From Streptomyces sp. MMG1121 (GTDB lineage: Bacteria > Actinomycetota > Actinomycetes > Streptomycetales > Streptomycetaceae): a stretch of 64,000 nucleotides of DNA. Shown here one piece after another: positions 59,534 to 64,000 of the stretch; positions within the stretch are counted from its first letter, which is position 1; the number at the start of each line of letters is the position of its first letter. A program made the translations under genes and the position numbers. Below the pieces are notes generated by a model. That model was given only the letters and a program-made list of their open reading frames with translations. It did no database searches and had not been told where the DNA came from. Where the stretch lies: contig NZ_LGDV01000187.1 in the NCBI RefSeq assembly GCF_001280015.1, positions 62,001-126,000 on the forward strand. The letters are read 5' to 3'.

Positions 59534-59887
59534 CTACTCGGCGTGCTCGGCTGTCGCAATGACCCGTCGCAGGGTTTGACGGGCTTGCGCCAACTCGTCC
59601 GCTCGCTGGTCAAGGTGGGTGAGTTGGGTGCGCAGCTTGGCCAGGACTCCCGGGCACGGACGCAGTGTGCCGTCGGTGAGGGCGCAGGGCAGCACCTGCC
59701 GGATCAGGCTGGTGGACAGCCCTGCCGCCAGCAGGGCGCGAATCTGCCTGACCGTCTGCTCCGCAGCGTCGTCGTAGTCGCGGTATCCGTTGGCCCGACG
59801 AACCGAGGCGAGAAGGCCCACGCGTTCGTAGTACCGGAGCAGACGCTCACTCGTCCCTGTTCGTCTGGCCAGCTGCCCAATCAACAT
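59534..59887 (-). CDS. MerR-family transcriptional regulator
   Basis: 117 residues from the ATG at 59887, with GGAG six bases upstream. An in-frame ATG at 59917 would add ten residues but overlaps the operator-like dyad. The N-terminal domain MLIGQLARRTGTSERLLRYYERVGLLASVRRANGYRDYDD is a textbook MerR helix-turn-helix and wing. A coiled-coil dimerisation helix follows (LAKLRTQLTHLDQRADELAQARQTLRRVI). Two cysteines (CALTDG and PCPGV) in the middle could bind a ligand, but no metal-binding CxxC loop is present. It is divergent from the amidohydrolase gene, its likely target. Confidence 0.88.
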   Translation of the reverse strand: MLIGQLARRTGTSERLLRYYERVGLLASVRRANGYRDYDDAAEQTVRQIRALLAAGLSTSLIRQVLPCALTDGTLRPCPGVLAKLRTQLTHLDQRADELAQARQTLRRVIATAEHAE

Positions 59888-59904
59888 CGATGTCTCCGCC
59901 GAGC

Positions 59905-59925
59905 TTGACCTTGCCATGGTGTCAA
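59905..59925. promoter_or_regulatory. MerR operator-like dyad
   Basis: TTGAC, eleven bases including CCATGG, then GTCAA. It lies just upstream of the MerR start and about 65 bases before the divergent amidohydrolase gene. Spacing and symmetry are those of MerR-type operators. Confidence 0.5.
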
Positions 59926-59989
59926 CCCCCAACGATGGGACCAGCGACGGCATTCCGTCGCCGTCACCGATTCTGACCAGGAGAATTCG

Positions 59990-60775
59990 TTGATCATCGA
60001 CGCCCACAGCCACGTCCACGATCCCGTGCACAGCCACATCGCCCTGCTGGACGAGGCCGGAGTCGACCGCGCCGTACTCTTCGGAACCCGGCCGCATCCC
60101 GAGCGGGCCACCGATCTGGCCTCCTTCCGGAGCGAGATGAGTGTGCTGGACGAGACGATCAGCGGACGGTCCAACGATCCCGACGGCTACCAGGCAGCGT
60201 GGCAGGAACTCGACTCGGCTTGTGCGGCGTACCCGGATCGGTTCATCGGCTTCGGCAAGGTGCGCCTGGACCAGCCCGCCGAGCAGATCGCGGTGGAGGT
60301 GGAGCGGGAGATCGTCGGCCGGGGGTATCGGGGCATCGGTGAGCTGACCCCGCCACCGGACGGGACCGCGCGGATCGAGCCGGTTCTGCGGGCAGCCGCC
60401 GACCACGGTGGCCTCCCCGTCGTCGTGCACGGGTTCACGCCCACCACCGCGGGAGACCTGGCGACTCTGGCCGGACTCGCGCGCCGTCACCCGGACGTCC
60501 CGCTGGTGATCAGCCAGCTCGGCGGACCGAACTGGCTGACGGCCATCGAGTTGGCCCGCGACACCCCCAACCTGTACCTGGAGCTGTCAACGGCGAACGT
60601 CATCTTCGCAGTGCGGCTGGCCATCCACGAAGTACCCGACCGCACACTGTTCGGTTCCGACGCCCCCTACGGCGATCCGCTTCTCGCCCGCACCACCGTC
60701 GAACGCGTCACCAGGCCAGGTGCCCTTCGCGATCGCGTCCTCGGCGGCACGCTCGCGGAGCTGCTCGGCCTGTGA
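59990..60775 (+). CDS. Amidohydrolase_2-family metal-dependent hydrolase
   Basis: 261 residues from a TTG at 59990 with AGGAG six bases upstream. The metal-binding start MIIDAHSHVHD (HxH), a middle VVVHGF His, VISQLGG and the C-terminal FGSDAPYGDP Asp are the marks of the TIM-barrel amidohydrolase_2 family, whose members hydrolyse lactones or amides or decarboxylate small acids. The substrate is unknown. Control by the divergent MerR protein is likely. Confidence 0.85.
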   Translation: MIIDAHSHVHDPVHSHIALLDEAGVDRAVLFGTRPHPERATDLASFRSEMSVLDETISGRSNDPDGYQAAWQELDSACAAYPDRFIGFGKVRLDQPAEQIAVEVEREIVGRGYRGIGELTPPPDGTARIEPVLRAAADHGGLPVVVHGFTPTTAGDLATLAGLARRHPDVPLVISQLGGPNWLTAIELARDTPNLYLELSTANVIFAVRLAIHEVPDRTLFGSDAPYGDPLLARTTVERVTRPGALRDRVLGGTLAELLGL

Positions 60776-61361
60776 CCGTACGCACAGCCCCGACGCGCGG
60801 AGAACAGCGCCCAGCAACAAGAGCCCTGCACCCACCCCGGCGACGGGCTCCACCCCCACCACCACGCCCCGCGCCCTCGTCCGCACCTCCGTCGGGGTCC
60901 CGCTCGTACAACTGCGGCAGTGGGCAAGGCTGCGCACGGCCATCGCCGACCTGCCCCGTGAATCGGTGGCCGCGGCCGCGGCGACCAGGCCCACCTGGCC
61001 CGCACCACACGCGCCCTCCTCGGGGCCGCAGGCACTGCTGAACACAGCGCGTCGCGTCGACGCCCCTGGCACACACGCACACCCCGGTCAGCGCCGTAGT
61101 CGGCCGCAGGGCCGTCGGGACCGGCGTGCCGACCACGAGGCCCCCACGGCCCAGCCAGGCGTGTCAGTGCTGAGTCGTACTGTGCCGATGCGCCGCGACC
61201 ATTCCTCGCCGACGTCGGTGGTGGCGCGTCGCCGCTCAGCAGATCCACTCGGAGTTGTCTTCGATGTCATAGGCAACGGCAGCCAGGAGCAGCAAGGTTG
61301 AGGGGCAGCGCGCCGAGAAGGGCCGTGGCCCTGCGCGGGCGGCGGAGGTTACCTTGCAACG
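60776..61361. other. Non-coding gap
   Basis: About 590 bases. The frames are Arg/Pro-rich translations without family signatures. The end holds the promoter of the phosphoesterase gene. Confidence 0.45.
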
Positions 61362-62234
61362 ATGCGGATCCTGCATCTCTCTGACACTCATCTCGACCGG
61401 GCCGGCGGCCCCGATGCCGACGGCGGCGATGGCACCGCGGCTCTCCGCCGTCTGCTGGACGAACTCGGCCATCTGCACGACCTCGACGCGGTGGTGGTCA
61501 CCGGTGACGTCGCGGACGACGGCTCCCACGAGGCATATGAGCGAACGCGTGAACTCCTGTCCGGCTATGCCGGCCGAAGAGGAGCGGACGTCTTCTACAC
61601 GACCGGCAACCACGATGACCGCACCGCATTCGCCGACGTGCTCGGCAGCGGCCACGTCCAGCCCGAGGCGGTGTACGACGGCGCGGCGGGTGAGCGGGCG
61701 GCAGCAAGTACCGTCGACGGGTGGCGGCTGGTCACGCTGGACACCCTCGTTCCGGGCAAGGGCTACGGCCGACTCGACGACGGCCAACTCAACTGGCTGC
61801 GCGGACTCCTGGCCGCCCCGGCGCCGCAGGGCACCGTCCTGGCCTTCCACCACCCCCCGGTCGCCCTGGACGTCGACATTCAGCGGGCGTTGGGTCTGCA
61901 CAACAGCGCCGAACTGGCCGAGACGATCCGCGGGACCGACGTCCAGCTCATCCTGTGCGGGCACTTTCACCTGCAGATCCTGGCGCGCCTGGAACAGGCG
62001 ACCGTGTGGGTCACACCCGGCGTCGTCAGCCGTATCGACCTGACCGCCCGCCCCGGCACCGAGCGCGCTGTCCACGGCCCGTCGGCCTCCCTCGTCCACC
62101 TCGGGACCGCCCACGGCCCGGTCATCCATACGCTCCACGCCCGGGACCCACGTATGGGCGAGACGGTCTACGAGGCCGACGAGGAGGAGATGCGCGAGGC
62201 CATCGAAAGGCTTGGTCCTTCGCGTCGAGCCTGA
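61362..62234 (+). CDS. Calcineurin-like metallophosphoesterase (CpdA-like)
   Basis: 290 residues. The five family motifs are all present in order: LSDTHLD (DxH), VVTGDVADDG (GD), TTGNHDDR (GNHD), FHHPPV (H) and LCGHFHLQ (GHxH). The order, spacing and length match class III cyclic-nucleotide phosphodiesterases (CpdA/Icc), so cAMP or a 2',3'-cyclic nucleotide is a fair guess; other phosphodiesters are possible. No signal peptide. It stands alone, and a strong hairpin lies 460 bases downstream. Confidence 0.9.
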   Translation: MRILHLSDTHLDRAGGPDADGGDGTAALRRLLDELGHLHDLDAVVVTGDVADDGSHEAYERTRELLSGYAGRRGADVFYTTGNHDDRTAFADVLGSGHVQPEAVYDGAAGERAAASTVDGWRLVTLDTLVPGKGYGRLDDGQLNWLRGLLAAPAPQGTVLAFHHPPVALDVDIQRALGLHNSAELAETIRGTDVQLILCGHFHLQILARLEQATVWVTPGVVSRIDLTARPGTERAVHGPSASLVHLGTAHGPVIHTLHARDPRMGETVYEADEEEMREAIERLGPSRRA

Positions 62235-62699
62235 GCCAAGCGCTCCAGTCGACGTGTCGGTTCAGGCAAGCCGGGCACATCGGGGCAGCGAGAGGTACGG
62301 CGGCTCGACCGTCGCGGGGGTCGGCGACGGGCCTCGTCGATGCCGCCTCGGTGACGGACACCTGGTCGCGGGCGGTGCGGTGCCCACCTGCGAGGGCGCG
62401 GCGTCGCCCCGGTGGTATGTGCGGGACGCGGCAGACTGCGGGGTTCCCGTTCGACTACAGCTCTGCCGAAGTCCGCGCCGCAGACGCGACAGGAGCGATC
62501 CGTCCAGCTGTCGGAACCGTCGCCGACGCAGCCGCTCCGTCTCCCCCGCCGTGCCCGGCGCGACCGGTCCGCGCCGCTGGTCCGCCGTGCAGCCCCGACC
62601 GGACACCGCGCCCCGCCCCGATCAGTCCCGGCGCGCCTCGGCACGGGCGTGCTCCGGTCGGCCACGCGGCGCCCGCCGGCGCGCGGCCGGGGAGCCATG
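62235..62699. other. Non-coding gap with possible gene relic
   Basis: About 465 bases. Minus-strand frames carry scattered cysteine pairs (CRVCGADF and, in another frame, MCPACLNRHVDWSAW) that could be pieces of a decayed zinc-ribbon protein. No intact frame. Confidence 0.3.
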
Positions 62700-62739
62700 C
62701 CGCTCTCCCCGGAACGTCGTGCCGTTCCGGGGAGAGCGG
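62700..62739. terminator. Perfect 17-bp hairpin terminator
   Basis: Arms CCGCTCTCCCCGGAACG (62700-62716) and its exact complement (62723-62739) with a six-base loop. It lies 30 bases beyond the stop of the leftward secreted-protein gene and also faces the rightward phosphoesterase gene, so it may serve both. Confidence 0.75.
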
Positions 62740-62768
62740 TCGATCAGCCTGCGGTTCCGTTGCGGCGT

Positions 62769-63167
62769 CTAGCGGACGACGCGGACGGTCACCGGCGCGG
62801 AGGTGCGGTCCGTCTTCGGGTGCTTGTGGTGCCCGTCGGTCGAGTAGAGCACCGAGCGGAACTGCAGCTCGCCCGCGTGCGTTGCCTTGACGTTCGCGCG
62901 CGCGTCGCCGGAGAAGCTCTGCTTGACGGCGCGCCAGTTGCTCCAGTGGCCGGGTTTGCCGGACCGTTCCTGTATGACGAGCGTGGTGTACGGCGCAGCG
63001 TCGTCATCACCCTGGCCGTGTGCCTTCACCACATGGCCGACGTGCACCGTGTGCGGGCCTGCCTGGATCGAGATGTCACTCTTCGCGAACGCCGGGGAAG
63101 CCGCCAGTGCCGCCGAGGCCACACCCAACGCACCGACTACCCCGAGCCGCTTCAAACCAAGCTTCAT
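62769..63167 (-). CDS. Small secreted protein
   Basis: 132 residues. MKLGLKRLGVVGALGVASAAL is a Sec signal with probable cleavage after AFA (near residue 28). The mature part of about 104 residues is beta-rich with SIQAGPHTVHVGHVVKAHGQGDD, LVIQERSGKPGHWSNWRAV and TSAPVTVRV, and looks like one Ig-like extracellular domain. It has no cysteines. AAGGAG precedes the ATG at 63167, and the ten bases TTGGATCTCC are duplicated there. No function is assigned. Confidence 0.8.
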   Translation of the reverse strand: MKLGLKRLGVVGALGVASAALAASPAFAKSDISIQAGPHTVHVGHVVKAHGQGDDDAAPYTTLVIQERSGKPGHWSNWRAVKQSFSGDARANVKATHAGELQFRSVLYSTDGHHKHPKTDRTSAPVTVRVVR

Positions 63168-63209
63168 GCTTGGATCTCCTTGGATCTCCTCGTTCCCGAG
63201 CATCAGTCA

Positions 63210-63637
63210 GGGCTTCCAACAGCCGCCCCACTTGACGCGCTTTCGCAGAGGAAGAGCAGGTTGCGCACCGAGAAGTTAACTCCCGATTGTCACGACCTTG
63301 TAACCTCGTAGGTGCTGGTGGTCGTATCCCTCGTCCAGGTGCGGTGTGTGCGGGCGTCGGCGTCGTGGTCCACGGCGGGGACTGTCGTGGGACGCCGTAC
63401 ACGCCAGCTCCACCAGGCCCTCGGCCGACGGCACATGCAAGCGTGCTCCGATGCTCACACACACGTGCAAGGCACGCATCTCCGCTGGACGCAGCTCGTC
63501 TTCAACACACGGACAACGTGCCCCCGTCCGTGTGAGCCGACCGTAGGCAGGAAGGCGTCGTTCGAGGACCCGTTTTCGAGGACCCGTCGGACACGGTCGC
63601 GTCGCCTCCGCCTCGTCGAGCAGGCTGCCGGCCCCTC
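63210..63637. other. Non-coding gap
   Basis: About 430 bases upstream of the secreted-protein gene, holding its promoter. No gene recognised. Confidence 0.45.
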
Positions 63638-63985
63638 GTGAACGGTCGAGGCCAAGACGTGTCGATCGTGCCGAGGGGGCTTGAGCCGAATGACGATCCC
63701 CCGTGGTGCTCGGCCAGCGCGGTGGTTGACGGCCGTTGCGTGGTGAAGTCCGCCTGGGCCCGGCCGGCCGCGTTGCGGGTCTGTCATCAGGCGCAGATCC
63801 AGGATGCTCTGCGGACGGCCGCACCGCCGCTGCCGCTGCCGCCCGTGGTCGCGGTTTCCCGCGATCCGGCGATGCTGGTCCTGCGCTGGGTTCCGGCGAC
63901 GCGCTCGGTGGCGCGGGGCGTCCGACGTGCTGGGCCAGCAGCCAGGATGCGGTGGGCGACCGAAATCCCCGCCTTCTTCGCCTGA
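63638..63985 (+). pseudogene. Aminoglycoside phosphotransferase-like kinase remnant
   Basis: The frame contains ASAVVDGRCVVKSAWARP and PPVVAVSRDPAMLVLRWVPA. These resemble the N-lobe of APH-family kinases (the VVK lysine strand and the hinge ending in a V-P-G-like turn). It then leaves the pattern and stops at 63985 without the HGD catalytic loop. No ribosome site is clear at the start. Probably a broken gene, although the rest could lie in another frame beyond the window. Confidence 0.45.
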
Positions 63986-64000
63986 GGGTCGGACCGCGCC

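Noticed and set aside
1..64000. CRISPR arrays, tRNA or rRNA genes
   Set aside because: Looked for regularly spaced repeats and conserved RNA gene motifs on both strands and saw none.

Overview
The window is very GC-rich actinobacterial DNA. It has strong G/C bias at codon third positions, many GTG and TTG starts, GGAGG-type ribosome sites, mycothiol-type (MDMPI) and AfsR-like proteins, and a large secondary-metabolite operon. Streptomyces or a close relative is the best guess. No rRNA, tRNA, CRISPR array or intact insertion sequence was seen.

Layout. (1) 1-5.7 kb: the 5' part of an acyl-CoA ligase, a decayed helicase-associated-domain gene, a GNAT, a YwqG-like (DUF1963) protein, a lipoprotein and a mycothiol-dependent isomerase-like protein. 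(2) 5.9-30.0 kb: a 24-kb leftward operon of 17 genes, the main interest of the window. (3) 31.2-39.3 kb: a glutamate dehydrogenase-family gene, two LysR regulators and a rightward lysine/2-aminoadipate catabolic operon. (4) 39.4-47.4 kb: a leftward beta-oxidation-like operon ending in a TetR gene; its two acyl-CoA dehydrogenases are both frameshifted. (5) 47.9-56.0 kb: a divergent rightward operon with a Rieske oxygenase, a polyamine-type ABC importer, a flavin amine oxidase and an aminoaldehyde dehydrogenase. (6) 56.0-64.0 kb: SRPBCC and MarR genes, a sigma factor fused to a zinc anti-sigma-like motif, membrane segments and a CAP domain, a MerR/amidohydrolase pair, a phosphoesterase, a small secreted protein and a kinase remnant.

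The 24-kb operon begins with three genes in the order known from hydrazine biosynthesis (Spb38/39/40 in s56-p1, Tri26-28 in triacsin, as I recall them): an N6-lysine hydroxylase, a DAO-type flavoenzyme and a cupin-MetRS-like hydrazine synthetase. In that chemistry lysine and glycine are joined through an N-N bond and cleaved to hydrazinoacetic acid (HAA) and 2-aminoadipate semialdehyde. Here the synthetase carries an extra C-terminal carrier-protein domain. Next come a one-module NRPS (TubC docking, heterocyclization, adenylation with a cysteine-like code, PCP), an AMP ligase/ACP/GNAT triad like the HAA-loading triad of triacsin, a penicillin acyltransferase-like Ntn hydrolase, a type II thioesterase, a PEP mutase-family protein, a FabH-like acyltransferase, a protein with two heme-oxygenase-like diiron domains (the first degenerate), an ATP-grasp ligase, two exporters, a STAND regulator and a valine-dehydrogenase homologue whose catalytic lysine is replaced by tryptophan. 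Most junctions are ATGA or GTGA overlaps, so translation is probably coupled. I infer a hydrazine-derived, probably cysteine/thiazoline-containing metabolite that I cannot match to a known compound.

The neighbouring 2-aminoadipate-semialdehyde dehydrogenase and 2-oxoadipate dioxygenase could dispose of the semialdehyde by-product. The amine/acyl-CoA region (39-56 kb) reads as a separate catabolic locus for an imported amine, probably controlled by the TetR protein through palindromes in the divergent promoter region.
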